Origin: Closterium sp. NIES-65
Taxonomy: Eukaryota; Streptophyta; Zygnematophyceae; Desmidiales; Closteriaceae
NCBI GenBank assembly: GCA_948144175.1
Contig: CANXME010000807.1
Span: forward strand, 1-64,000
DNA length: 64,000 bases
Direction of reading: 5' to 3'
The stretch's first letter is position 1, and each line of letters begins with the position of its first letter. Shown here one piece after another: positions 20,200 to 31,548 of the stretch. The position numbers and the translations under genes are program-made. The notes beneath the pieces were generated by a model, which worked only from the letters and a program-made list of their open reading frames with translations, was not told where the DNA came from and ran no database searches.

Positions 20200-22359
20200 T
20201 CCACCGCCTGTCCAGTCGCAGTTACAGTCAGCCTTCCCATTGCCTGGTCCTTCTCCTTACACTGGACCAACCGGAGGTCTTGCACAGCGTCATGAGCCTG
20301 AGTCTCGTCCTTCATCGCCTGTTCGCGCTGCTCGCACTGGTCGTCGTGTTCCGCGTCCGCGTCCTCCTCCTTTCCCCGGCATGCACAAGATGGCATTTCG
20401 TCCTTCCACTGCTCCACTGCGTGTCCTTTTGCTTTCCTCCTCCTGCGTCCTCCCTTGCTGATGGTCCAGACCTGGAGTCTGACTCCCTTCGTGCTGCTAG
20501 TCCTACTGTCATGCGTCTCCCGGCAACTATTGTCACTGACCCTTCGTTTGAGTCCACTGTTGCGTCTGCCTTAGTTGTTGAGCTTGTCGACTTTGCTGCT
20601 CGCTGTCGTCTAGACTACGCCGCTAGTCTTGTTGCTGAGTCTAAGTCTGTCTGCCCTCCGTCCGTCGGGGGTGAGTGTGCTCTTGGCACGGACGTCCTTC
20701 AGGACAGGCAGGAGGACTTAGAGTGCTTTGCAGCTGCTGTACCTCATCTCGTGTCCAAGCTGATTGCACCTGAGGGAGACCCGGATGCACTGGACATCCC
20801 GACCCCGCGCTCTTACGCAAAGGCGATTGAGGGTCCCTACTCCTCTCAGTGGCAGTCAGCCATGGACGCAGAGATGGCATCCTTGAAGTCCACAGGCACT
20901 TACCTCAACGAGGTTCCCCCTCCAGGGGCGAACATCGTCAGTGGCATGTGGATTTTCAGGGTGAAGCGGCCGCCGGGTTCTCCGCTTGTCTTCAAGGCGC
21001 GTTACGTTGCTCGAGGCTTTAGTCAGCGACAAGGAGTTTACTTCTTCCAGACCTTCTCCCCAACCCCGAAGATGACCACTCTTCGGGTTCTGCTGCACGT
21101 CTCTGCTCAGCGTGACTTCGAGCTTCACTCTCTTGACTTCAGCACTGCTTTCCTACAGGGTAGCCTGCACGAGGAGATCTGGCTGCGCCGCCCACCTGGC
21201 TTCACTGGGTCGTTCCCTCCTGGTACCCGGTGGAGCCTCCAGCGGCCAGTCTACGGTCTCCGCCAGGCGCCTCGCGAGTGGCACGACACACTGAGGACGA
21301 CCCTTGCAGCTCTTGGCTTTGCTCCCTCTACTGCTGACCCGTCGATGTTTCTACGCACCGACACTTCGCTGCCGCCGTTCTACATTCTTGTGTACGTCGA
21401 CGACTTGGTTTTTGCCAGTGCTGACACAGAGGCACTGACTCTAGTGAAGTCGGAGCTGCAGAAGAGACACACGTGCATAGACATAGGTGAGCTGCGCAGC
21501 TATCTTGGCTTGCAGATCACCCGGGACAGAGCACGGCGCACCATTAGCTTGACTCAGTCACACATGGTCCAGCAGGTCCTTCAGCTCTTCGCCATAGGCC
21601 ACTCCTCTGCCTACTGGTCACTCGCTCTCAGCTCTGCCTTCGGATGAGTCCGTAGAGCCGAGTGGCCCGTACCCAGAGCTTGTGGGCCGCCTCATGTACC
21701 TAATGATCTGCACTCGACCTGACCTTGCTTACCCTCTTAGCGTCCTGGCACGCTTCGTTGCGCCCGGGAGACACAGACCAGAGCACTGGAAGGCCACTAA
21801 GAGGGTGATGCGCTACTTGTGCAGTACGTCGGGCAAGTGGCTCGTGCTTGGAGGACGGAGTCGAGTTGTCCTCAGTGGTCACGTAGACGCTTCTTGGGTT
21901 GACAACTTGGCTACGCAGCGGTTGTCACAGGGTTACACCTTCAGCCTTGGTTCTGGCTCTCTTTCGTGGCGGTCTACCCGCTCGTCTTCTGTTCTTAGCT
22001 CCAACTGTGAGGCTGAGATATACGCGGGGGCCATGGCTGCACAGGAATTACGCTGGCTCACCTACCTGTTGACCGGCCTGGGAGAGGCGCCTCGTTCTCC
22101 TCCAGTTCGGTACGTCGACAACAAGGCCATGATTGCCTTGTGTCGGGAGCACAGACTGGAGCACAGGACGAAGCACATCGCTCTGCGTTACTTCCTTGCT
22201 CGAGAGTTGCAGCAGCTTGGTCAGCTTCGTCTTGCTTACGTGGCCTTTCAGGCCAACACTGCTGATATCTTTACCAAGGCACTTCAGCCTTGTGATCATC
22301 AGCGGTTCTGCACTGTTCTAGGTCTTGTGCCTACTTGGCCTTACTTGCTCACTTCTTGA
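20200..22359 (+). pseudogene. Copia-C reverse transcriptase and RNase H region
   Basis: Reads PSPYTGPTGGLAQRHEP, then LVVELVDFAARCRLDYAAS, GGECALGTD, IPTPRSYAKAIEGPYSSQW, RT from STGTYLNEVPPPGANIVSG, active-site YVDDLVFAS (about 21395-21420), then RNase H with CEAEIYAGAMAAQELRW and YVDNKAMIALCREHR to the stop after LLTS at 22359. Close in length to the family norm, with about two breaks. Confidence 0.87.
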
Positions 22360-22583
22360 CTTTGCTTGTACGATGATCTATATACTTACACCTGCATGCT
22401 TACACTTGCTAGGTTGTGATCACTGTCCTGCTTGTTCTCCTTTTATATATATAGATGTCTCTGCATGTGAACTGGCCTTGTGGCCATTTGCTTGTGCTCA
22501 GAATGTGTGGTGACGTTGTGATCCACCCTGGGCTTGACTTTGCTTCGTTCTCTTGCTTGTCCCCCACTTTGCCTATGGGGGTG

Positions 22584-22689
22584 TGTCAAAAATATGGTCT
22601 AGGCTGTAGTGGGGCACTCCTTAAGGGGTATAGCCCAATTAGGTTTTGCCTATACAAACCTTGTACTGATGTGTTTCTAGTCATTCTTC
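22584..22689 (+). repeat. Copia-C LTR, 3' copy, partial
   Basis: Matches the first 106 bp of the 5' LTR with four differences. LINE sequence follows at once. Confidence 0.85.
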
Positions 22690-23150
22690 GCGTTTTTCTT
22701 CGCCAATCGTCTCCATAAGACCCTCCCCCTTCTCATCCACCCTTCATCAAACTCCACAGAACCGGGGACACCATCCACGACATCCTGTAAATCATTGATT
22801 GGGCTACATACAAACACTTTCTCCTCCTCGCCCTCACTGTAGACATCAGGAAAGCCTATGACTCCTTAGATCGTCTCTTCCTCTTCGCCTCCCTAGCGCA
22901 CCCGAGCATCCCAGACTCGTTTATCGCCTGGGTCCGTCTTGCGCATTCCCAAACATCCACTTGTATTTCAGTCAATAACCTCTCCTCCTCTGAATATCCA
23001 GTCCGCACAAGAGTTCGCCAGGCCTGCCCCCTCGCTCCCCTATTATTCATCTTCGCCATCAAAAACTTCCAGAGACAGATGTCCTGCTCCATTCTGGCTT
23101 TGTTCTGTCAAATACACAAACACCGTGTCTATGATGTTGTTTAGGTTAGT
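22690..23150 (+). pseudogene. LINE reverse transcriptase, piece 2 of 3
   Basis: Resumes with ANRLHKTLPLLIHPS, then TGDTIHDIL, then motif A, VDIRKAYDSL (about 22846), whose Asp is the first catalytic residue, then FASLAHPSIPDSFIAWVRLAHSQ and YPVRTRVRQACPLAPLLFIFA (usually GVRQGCPLSP; both Gly changed here). There is a frameshift around 22755 and an in-frame stop before IIDW. About a dozen residues are missing between piece 1 and this piece. The FADD/YADD active-site segment is not found before the sequence changes at about 23150. Confidence 0.78.
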
Positions 23151-23303
23151 TAAGTACACAACACATTGGAGCCCGGATTTCAAGTTAACACTTCGGCCTG
23201 CACCCGTGACCGTTAAGGGCGAAAATTTGGTCACCTCCCTGAAAATCAGGGTCAGAATTTCAGCAGCTGGGGGCCTCAAGTTCTGCCCCCAAGGATATCG
23301 ACA
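23151..23303 (+). repeat. Interspersed repeat fragment related to DNA transposon N
   Basis: 23170-23220 shares two perfect 17-bp blocks, 16 bp apart, with 60271-60323 in the opposite orientation. It also carries CCTGAAAATCAGGGTCAGAATTTCAG-like sequence of the type repeated in N. No coding capacity. Confidence 0.5.
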
Positions 23304-23454
23304 GCCCTGGTGGGAATGCTACCTTGGGCCCACCACTGAAAACTTCCCTTCTGACCGGAGCGCCAATCGCTCCTGCCCGAGGCGCGCTTTTTGCCGCCAT
23401 TTCCAGGCCCCTAGTGGCCCCTAGCGGCCTCGTCGTCGCCCCTCACGCGGCCCC

Positions 23455-24420
23455 TAGTCAGGGACCATTTCCTCTCAGTTTGCCCCACCACTCTCACCGT
23501 TGACCTCCTCGAGCAGCGCCTCCTAGCAGCAGAGAAGAGCATAGTAGGTGTAGGAGCCTCTCGTGGTGACCCTCGCACCCCCGTCTTTGAGGGGTGTTCC
23601 CCCTCCCCCCTCTTGCCCTCTGTTGCTTCTGCTGCTGCTGCCGACCTCATTGGTTTCTACGGAGTCGGCGTTGCGTCTGCCCCTGGCGGGAGACGCCGCA
23701 CCGGCAAGGGCAAAGGGGGCAAGGGAACTGGAGGGGCTAGCGGGGGTGGTGGAGGTGGTGGTGGAGGCAGTGGAGGGAGTGGGGGTGGTGGTGGGAGTGG
23801 TGGCGGGGGCGGAGGCAGCGGTGGCAGCAGTGGAGGCGGAGGAGGCGGCGGTGGTGGCCAAGGGAGCGGAGGCGGCGGAGGCGGCGGCGGCGGCGGCGGT
23901 GGAGCGGGTCGAGACTTTGCGCAGAGGAGTGGGTCCGGTGGTGGTCTGCGCCAGCAGCAGCAGCGCGGTCATGAGACCCTGTCCCCTCAGCAGCTTCGTG
24001 AGTGGTACGCTGCGCGTCAGCGCGGTGGGGGTACTGGTCCCTGCACTTACGTCCTCCGTACCGGCGACCGCAGTGGTGAGCAGTGCGGGGGCCCGCACTC
24101 CACCCAGCGCTGCTTCGGCCGGCTGACGGACGCGTGGCGTCACCAGTTCCCTGAGGCGTCAGAGATCCCTCGCTGGGGAGATCTGTCTAGGGCGGGGGTT
24201 GCCATATTTGATCCTGACTATGATGCTATCCTTGCTGCCATGTATGCTGTGACCACTAGTGTTGAGGGTGACTGTTACCTGTGTGTACCGCCTGACACGG
24301 GCATTGAGGCTAATGCTCTAAGTGCTGGTGAGGCTGCTGCTCTAGGTGCTAGTGCGTCTGCTGCCCCAGGTGCTAGTGCGTCTGCTGCCCCAGGTGCTGG
24401 TGAGTCTGCTCTCTCAGGTG
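23455..24420 (+). pseudogene. Copia-D Gag, latter part
   Basis: Reads DHFLSVCPTTLTVDLLE, EGCSPSPLLPSVASAAAADL, KGKGGKG, a Gly tract (23730-23905), ETLSPQQLREWYAARQ (about 23969-24017) and the C-X13-C-X3-H-X4-C motif (24042-24116), then FGRLTDAWRHQFPEASEIPRW and ILAAMYAV. A structural protein with a probable nucleic-acid-binding tail. Confidence 0.78.
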
Positions 24421-25860
24421 CTACGTCGGCTTAGGTCTTACACACCTTCACTCTTGACTCGGGTGCGTCCCGCTCCTTCTTTCAAGACCCCACCACGCTT
24501 ACGCCGCTTAGTCGGCCGGTTGCAGTCTCCCTGGCGGACCCCTCTGGGGGTCCTATCCTTGCTAGCTTCTCCACTGTCTTACCGTGCCCGGCAGCCCCCT
24601 CTAGCACCCTGTCAGGTCTCTACCTCCCCTCGTTCTCTACGAACTTGGTGAGTGGAGCGGACCTACAGGATCGGGTGGTTGACCAGTTCACTCCTGCGAG
24701 TCAGCGGGTGACCCACTGCACGTGTGCTCGGACAGGCCAACACTTGGCCACGTTCACCCGTCGGCCAAGGTCGAGCGTGTACACCCTTACTACTGAGTCT
24801 CCTCCGGCTGCTGAGTCTGGCCAGGTAGCTACGTCGAGTCAGGTGTTTGCTGCAGCGTCTAGGTCTTGTCCTGAGTCAACTCCCTGCTCGTGTCCTCTCC
24901 TATCCCACCAGACGCTCCTTTGGCACCACCGCCTTGGTCACCCCTCCCTGCCTCGTCTCCAAGGCATGGCCTCCCGTGTCCTTGTCTCTGGTCTCCCCTG
25001 GTCTCTCCCTCCCCTACCTCCGGGGCCTGGCCCTACCTGTGTCCCCTGCGTCGAGGGGCGACAGCGCGCCGCCCCTCACTCCTCCGAGTTTCATCCGACA
25101 GAGGCTCCGCTGCAGACGCTCCACATGGATGTGTGGGGCCCCGCCCACGTCCGTGGACAGGGGCACGAGCGTTACTTCCTGTTGGTGGTTGACGACTACT
25201 CGCGCTAAACCACATTCTTCCCCTTGTGCAGCAAGGCTGACGTCACTGAGGTGTTGATCGACTGGATCCGGGTGGCTCGTCTCCAGCTCAGAGAGAGTTT
25301 CGGCTCGGACTTTCCTGTTCTGCGTCTGCACTCTAACAGAGGCGGGGAGTTTTTCTCTGCCCGTCTGGGAGCCTTCTGTCGTGCACAGGGCATCCGCCAG
25401 ACCTTCACGCTTCCGGCCTCTCCACAGCAAAATGGGATTGCTGAGCGCCGCATTGGCATGGTGGACGTCGCTCGTACGTCTATGATGCATGCTGCTGCCC
25501 CCCATTTTCTGTGGCCATTTGCGGTTCAGGGTGCCGCGCATCAGCTCAACCTTCAGCCCCGGGTCTCCTTGCCAGAGACCTCCCCCACCTTGTGGTGGAC
25601 GGGGAAGGTTGGCGATGCGTCTGCGTCTCGGGCGTTTGTTAGCGACTTGTCTACGGACAAGCTGTCCCCGCGTGCTGTTCCCTACGTCTTCCTTGGCTTC
25701 CCCACTGACGCGCCTGGTTGGCAGTTTTACCACTCCACCTCGCGCCGTGTTCTGTCCTCCCAGGACGTCACCTTTGACGAGTCGATACCTTACTACCATC
25801 TCTTCCCCTACCGCACTGCGCCCCTTCCCCGGCCCCCGCTCTTCCTTGCGCCAGGTCCTC
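24421..25860 (+). pseudogene. Copia-D protease and integrase region
   Basis: Protease-type block LADPSGGPILA and SGLYLPSFSTNLVSG, pre-integrase HHRLGHPSLPRL, integrase with HMDVWGP, HS(D/N)RGGEF-type segment, QQNGIAERRIGM and the C-terminal YVFLGFPTDAPGWQFYH block. The gene order matches A, C and G. A few breaks. Confidence 0.8.
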
Positions 25861-26640
25861 CCCCGGTAGACCCCCTCCCCCCTCAGGGTCCTGCCCCGTC
25901 AGGTGTGTCCCAGGCAGACGCATTCGGGCCTGTCGAGGTAGCTGTTAACTCTGGTGCTGTTAGAGCTGTTGAGCCTGCAGGTGCCGGGTCTGGCGGTGCT
26001 GAGTCTGGGGGTGGTGAGCATGGGGGTGCTGAATCTGGGGGTGCTGAGCCTGGGGGTGCTGAGTCTGGAGGTGCTGAGCCTGGGGGTGCTGAGTCAGGGG
26101 GTGCTGAGCCTGGGGGTGCGGAGCCTGGGGGCGGTGGGTCTGCTTGTGTGGCCGCCGACGGTGCTTCGTCGAGGCGGGAGCCACTCTCTCCATAGGAGCT
26201 GCGCGAGTGGTTTGCCCGGCGCTGGAGCCGTGCTGCTGGAGCTGGAGGTAATACTGTTGCTGCTGGTCCCGGAGGTGCTCCTCTTGGAGGTACTGGAGCT
26301 ACTGGGACTGGGGGTGCTGTTGGGGCTGCTGGAGTTGGTCCTGCAGGAGCTGCTGGCGGTACTGGAGCTGCCGGTCCTGCTGGAGTTGGTGCTGCTGGAG
26401 CTACTGGAGCTGGAGCTGCTGGGGGTGTTCGCGCTGGTGTTTCTGTTGGCGCTGGTGCGTCTGAGGGTGCTGGAGTTGGCGCTGTTGGAGCTGGAGGTGC
26501 TGCTGGCGCTGGTGCTGCCGCTGGAGGTACAGGTGCTGTCCCTGTTGGTTCTGGAGGTGCTGCGCGACCGAAGCCGTACTTCGTTCCGCTCCTTGAGCAG
26601 GTTCTTGGTCTTCCGCCTTCCACTGGTCCTGCCCCTCCCT
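25861..26640 (+). repeat. Copia-D integrase-RT linker repeats
   Basis: 25975-26140 is a tandem array of a 15- to 30-bp unit (GGTGCTGAGCCTGGG and GGTGCTGAGTCTGGG) reading GAEPGGAESGG. It is followed by REPLSP-ELREWFARRW (about 26174-26220) and Gly/Ala triplet repeats to 26540. Confidence 0.72.
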
Positions 26641-26649
26641 TAGCGTATC

Positions 26650-28827
26650 CATCGCCGGTCCAGTCGCAGACACAGTTACAGCCCGCCTCCCCCCTACCTG
26701 CTCCTTCTCCCTACACTGGTCCTACTGGAGGTCTTGCTGAGCGTCGTGAGCCTGCGTCTCGTTCTGCGTCGCCTGTTCGTGCTGCTCGCACTAGTGGTCG
26801 TACTGCGCGTCCGCGTCCTCCTGCGGTCCCAGGCACACACCGGATGGCACTACGTCCTTCCACTGCTCCTCTGCGTGTCCCGTTGCCGTCTCCTCCAGAG
26901 TCCTCTCTTCCTACTCTTGCTGACCCGGAGTCTGACTCTCTTCGTGCTGCCAGTCCTTCTGTCACGCGTCTCCTGGCTACTGCTGTTACTGACCCTTCCT
27001 TTGAGTCCACTACTGCGTCGGCCCTACTTGCTCAGCTTGTCGACTTTGCTGCTCACTGTCGTCTAGACTACGCTGCTAGTTTTATTGCTGAGTCTGAGTC
27101 TGTCTGTCCTTCGTCAGTCGAGGGTGAGTGTGCTCTTAGCACGGACGTCCTTGAGGACAGGCAGGAGGAGTTCCAGTGCTTTGCTGCTGCTTTGCCCCAT
27201 CTCGTGTCCACGCTGATTTCCCCTGAGGGAGACCCGGATGCACCAGACATCCCGACTCCTCGATCGTACGCTGAGGCGATCGAGGGTCCCTACTCCTCTC
27301 AGTGGCAGCCAGCCATGGACGCAGAGATGGCTTCCTGGAAGTCCACAGGCACCTACGTTGACGAGGTTCCCCCACCTGGGGCGAACATCGTCAGTGGCAT
27401 GTGGATTTTCAGGGTGAAGCGGCCGCTGGGTTCTCCGCCTGTCTTCAAGGCGCGTTACGTGGCTCGAGGCTTCAGTCAGCGGCAGGGAGTTGACTACTTT
27501 CAGACCTTCTCTCCCACCCCGAAGATGACCACTCTTTGGGTGCTGCTGCACATAGCCGCTCAGCGCGACTACGAGCTTCACTCTCTTGACTTCAGCACGC
27601 TTTCCTGCAGGGCAGCCTACACGAGGAGATCTGGCTGTGCCTCCCACCTCGCTTCACTGGGTCGTTTCCTCCTGGTACCTAGTGGAGTCTCCGGCGTCCA
27701 GTCTACAGTCTCCGCCAGGCGCCACGTGAGTGGCACGACACGCTGAGGACTACGCTTGCGGCTCTTGGGTTTGCTCCTTCTACTGCCGACCCGTCGCTGT
27801 TTCTGCGCACCAACACCTCTCTGCCGCCGTTCTACATCCTCGTGTACGTCGACGACTTGGTCTTTGCCACTGCTGACACTGCTGGACTCGCCCACGTTAA
27901 GTCTGAGTTGCAGAAGAGACACACGTGCACAGACCTGGGTGAACTGCGCAGCTACCTTGGCTTGCAGATCACCCGGGACAGAGCACGCCGCACCATTTTC
28001 TGACTCAGTCACACATGGTGCAGCAGGTCCTTCAGCGCTTCGGCTTCACGTACTCCTCGCCTCAGGCCACTCCTCTGCCTACTCGCCACTCGCTCTCAGC
28101 TCTGCCTTCGGATGAGTCCGTAGAGTCGAGTGGCCTGTACCCAGAGCTTGTTGGCTGCCTCATGTACCTGATGACCTGCACTCGACCTGACCTTGCATAC
28201 CCTCTTAGCATTCTCGCATGCTATGTTGCTCCTGAGAGACACAGACTGGAGCACATGGCTACAGCGAAGAGGGTGTTGCGCTACTTGTGCAGTACGTCGG
28301 GCATGGGGCTAGTTCTTGGAGGGCGACGTTGAGTGGTCCTCACAGGTCACGTTGACGCTTCTTGGGCTGACGACCAGGCTCTGCAGCGGTCGTCACAGGG
28401 TTACACCTTCAGCCTTGGCTCCGGCTCTATTTCGTGGCGGTCTACCCGCTCGTCTTCTGTTCTCAGCTCCAGCTGTGAGGCTGAGATCTACGCGGGGGCC
28501 ATGGCTGCACAGGAGCTACGCTGGCTCACCTACCTGCTGTCTGACCTAGGAGAGCCGCCTCGTTCTCCTCTAGTTCTGTACGTAGACAACAAGGCCATGC
28601 TGGCCTTGTGTCGGGAGCACAGACTGGAGCACAGAACGAAGCACATTGCTCTTCGCTACTTCCTTGCTCGTGAGCTGCAGCAGCGTGGTCAGCTGCGCCT
28701 CACCTACGTGGCCTCTGAGGCCAACACTGCTGATATCTTTACCAAGGCACTTCCTCCTTGTGATCATCAGCGCTTCTGTACGATGCTAGGTCTTGTGCCT
28801 ACTTGGCCTCACTTGCTCACTTCTTGA
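26650..28827 (+). pseudogene. Copia-D reverse transcriptase and RNase H region
   Basis: PAPSPYTGPTGGLAERREP-like entry, LLAQLVDFAAHCRLDYAAS, GECALSTDVLEDRQEEFQC, IPTPRSYAEAIEGPYSSQW, RT start STGTYVDEVPPPGANIVSG, active-site YVDDLVFAT (about 27845-27870), RNase H with SCEAEIYAGAMAAQELRW and YVDNKAMLALCREHRLEHR, ending LLTS at 28827. Several breaks. Confidence 0.82.
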
Positions 28828-29024
28828 CCTTGCTTGTGCTGTGATCTTTCTATACCTGCACTTGCTTGTTTACCTTTATATATGATTTTGCATGTGAACT
28901 GGCCTTCTGGCCTTGCTCTTGTGCTAGGACTGTGTGGTGACGTTGTGATCCACCCTGAGCTTGCTTTGCTTTGCTTGACTGGTCTTGTGACCTCTTGTTC
29001 TCCCCCAATTTGCCTATGGGGGTG

Positions 29025-29149
29025 TGTCAAACTCTTATACTATAGTCTGTGTAGGCTATAGTGGGGTAGAGAATATGGGGTACAACACTTCTAGGTTTTC
29101 CTACTTGTACCCACCTGCTTGCTAGTTCATTCATTCCTCATTCTTCACA
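29025..29149 (+). repeat. Copia-D LTR, 3' copy
   Basis: 125 bp, TGTCAAACTC to CATTCTTCACA, nearly the same as both Copia-E LTRs. Core GTAGGCTATAGTGGGGTA. Confidence 0.87.
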
Positions 29150-30690
29150 CACCGAGCTTGTGACAGCCACCACAAACCTGCTAGCCTTTGCATCGACCTC
29201 CAAAGAACAACCCTATTGGGGGAAATGCTCCCTGATCCCTTTCAAAACCCCCCTATAATCCCTTTCCAATGCTGGTGCAATTTCCATTCGCTCCCCTGGG
29301 AAGCCGAACGCATCCTTGGAATCTTCGTCGAGCAAGCTGCTTCGAACTGATTGCAAATGCATCGGGCAGCCTCCGCGTTACCACCTCGCGTCGCAAATCT
29401 CTCACTAACCTCTTTCTTTACTCTTCCCTCACCTTCCCAGCCTGGTTCCAAACCGTTCCCACACCCATTCTGTCATGTCCAAGAATTTCCGTGGAGAAAT
29501 GTCCTTCCACCTGCGGCTTCAAGAAACATTGTCTTAAGTCTCGTCTAATCCCTAAAAGAATCCTATATCTTCATGTATCTCATGAGGGCCTGTCAACACA
29601 ACGGGCACTCCGACGCTTCGGCGTCTCCCAGGCCCAAACCATCGCCCGTGTCACCTCTACGCTCTCCTACGGACTACATGCCTTCTTTCCCCATCCAGAT
29701 ATCCTTATGCACAACAACCTGCCTTTGAAAACCACCCCACGTGCTCTTGCAGAACTCCACACTTTCATATCCCTCGCCCCTAATATTCCCCCCCCCCAAA
29801 ATAATTTCCGCATGCCTCTTAGAAGAACCTATGGCCTTCAACCGATTCATCGTCCGACCTGACGGCAAACCTTTTGGCGGTTCCAAGAAAGAGCGCTTCC
29901 TCCTTTCTCTGGAAAAACGCTTTGGCCACTTCGTTCGTATTACCCCCAGGTGTCGGGTTAGGTACGCGGATTGAGCTGTTACAAGACAGACCTCTGTCCC
30001 TAGCAGCCATCCGCCTGTTGCGCTACAGCCGACAGGCCCTCGACCAAAATTCACGCTGGATCCTTCTTCTCGTTCCTCCTTCACTTTTTGCTAATATGTC
30101 CTACGGCTTTCTTCGTGAACAACCAAGCCTCCAACGTAACGTCCTTTTCCGCCTCTACACCCGTTCTCTCCCCTCCGGTTCTCGCTACCCCTTTGCGAAC
30201 GACCATAGTGCTCGCCCTTGCTGCGATAGTGGAGTGTCAGAGATTATCTTTCATATTTTTTTTGAGTGTGGTGTTGAATTCGCAGTCACCATGGCGTTCC
30301 GCACGATTGCTCTTCGCCACTTGGGCCTGATTATTGACACGGCGCACTCTTTTCCCCCCTCCACTCTCAAGCCGGCCAAATAGCCCCTTAGAGCCTATTC
30401 GTCGGAGCTGCCGCCAAAGCCCTATGGAACTTTCGTTGCAAGAAAAAACCCACAACGTCCTATCTACCAACTTCGAAGCCTTACAGCTCATCCTAGCCCA
30501 ATTTCTCCTTGCCTTCAAAATCTTCCTCTAGCGCCGCTTCAAACAGGCCCCGAAGAAACAACTCGGCTCCGCCTCGCGCATCTCACGCGCCAAACACATC
30601 CGCTTCATCAACTTCTCCTCTGCAAGAAAGCCCATGATTCACGACGCTTTCTAGCCCCCATGAAAGCCCCGGCTAACACAATGCAAGCCC
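29150..30690 (+). pseudogene. LINE C-terminal part, piece 3 of 3
   Basis: After Copia-D the LINE resumes with LVTATTNLLAFASTSKEQPYWGK (the region after the RT palm), continues through about 29269-29862, and at 29874-30383 reads a C-terminal domain ending RPCCDSGVSEIIFHIFFEC. This CC-X9-H-X4-C pattern resembles the zinc-ribbon-like tail of plant LINE ORF2 proteins. Changes of frame occur between these blocks and no single frame spans the piece. The final part (30530-30690) reads RRFKQAPKKQ-like basic sequence. No endonuclease domain is seen anywhere in the window, so the LINE is 5'-truncated or eroded. Confidence 0.65.
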
Positions 30691-31062
30691 CAGTTCCCTC
30701 TGCATGATGTATAGCGTTAGTGTACGTATACATTGTATAGGTGTTGATGATGTTTGTCTCACCATATGCCTTTTAAATTGTATTACTTTGTACTTGGTTA
30801 CGACCTAAATATAAGGGAAAGTATGTGCCAGCTACTATGTTTTTGCAATTCTCTCATATTTTTTCACAAGTTCACCCAAACGGTATGACTTTCGCAGATT
30901 TCTTTCAAGTTACATCCTAACAGCCAAACAATTCTTCCACGTGTCTAACGCTTAAAAATCTGCTGAAATTCGTTTTTTATTTATTTCTTTCTTTTTTTCT
31001 TTTCCACGATATTACTGAAAGGGCAGAAAACATAAAACCCCTAGGACTACCCGGATACATTT
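30691..31062. other. AT-rich stretch, probable LINE 3' tail or old flank
   Basis: AT-rich with a pyrimidine-rich tract (TTTATTTATTTCTTTC, about 30975-31003). No reading frame or repeat family recognised. The sharp drop in GC marks it off from the copia sequence on both sides. Confidence 0.4.
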
Positions 31063-31127
31063 TGAGGAGGGATTAACCCTAAACATGAGAACCCGCCAGG
31101 TGTTTAGGGCTGCGATATGGAGAGGGT

Positions 31128-31256
31128 GTTGATGAGAGTTGGCCCTGCCCTCGCTTTGGCGAAGCCGACCGTCTGCGGGAGGTGCAGCCGGACCATATGC
31201 GGAAGGTGCAGCCGACCGTCTGCGGGAGGTGCAGCCAACCATCTGTAGTAGGTGAC
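31128..31256 (+). repeat. 24-bp tandem repeats in Copia-F
   Basis: About four copies of a 24-bp unit like GACCGTCTGCGGGAGGTGCAG, with variants GACCATATGCGGAAGG and ACCATCTGTAGTAGG. On the minus strand it reads an 8-residue repeat of LHLPQTVG type. Confidence 0.7.
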
Positions 31257-31411
31257 ACCAACTTGGGTGACTAGCAAAAAGCCCAAACTCACGTTGGCAT
31301 AGGTGTGGGGCTGCATGGTGCAGTTCATGGTTCCCGAGCAGCAGCAAGGTGGGAAGTCGGCGCCGAAGGCTCGCTGGGGGCTACACATCAGGATGTCGTT
31401 AGAGAGCAAGG

Positions 31412-31537
31412 TGACAAACTCATATGCTATAGTCTGTGTAGGCTGTAGTGGGGTAGACAATATGGGGTACAACACTTTTAGGTTTTCCTACTTGTACCCA
31501 CCTGTTTGCTAGTTCATTCATTCCTCATTTCTTCACA
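31412..31537 (+). repeat. Copia-E LTR, 5' copy
   Basis: 126 bp ending TTTCTTCACA, directly followed by the primer site. 124/126 identical to 36608-36733. Confidence 0.92.
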
Positions 31538-31548
31538 TGGTATAGAGC

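Larger units (their letters stand above)
14925..22689 (+). mobile_element. Copia-C, Ty1/copia LTR retrotransposon inside the LINE, broken
   Basis: A plus-strand element carrying nested element H. Parts: LTR (14925-15046), primer site (15047-15058, one mismatch), repeat leader, short Gly-rich Gag stub, protease, integrase, linker, RT, RNase H, polypurine-tract hairpin (22561-22581) and a partial second LTR. Over the 106 bp compared the LTRs differ at four positions (about 4%). Like Copia-B it begins with MTSLH and has no capsid-type Gag. A handful of breaks. Confidence 0.87.
23304..29149 (+). mobile_element. Copia-D, Ty1/copia LTR retrotransposon, broken, no 5' LTR seen
   Basis: Parts seen: a short leader (about 23304-23454, matching the leader start of Copia-E), the latter part of Gag, protease, integrase, linker, RT, RNase H, 3' untranslated part with polypurine-tract hairpin (29002-29022) and the 3' LTR (29025-29149). 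The LTR is close to that of Copia-E, so D and E are one family. LINE pieces lie on both sides. Several breaks. Confidence 0.82.

Noticed and set aside
30691-31062. Host gene or promoter in the AT-rich gap
   Set aside because: No frame above chance, no splice-like structure that I can support, and it sits between a LINE tail and a copia fossil.
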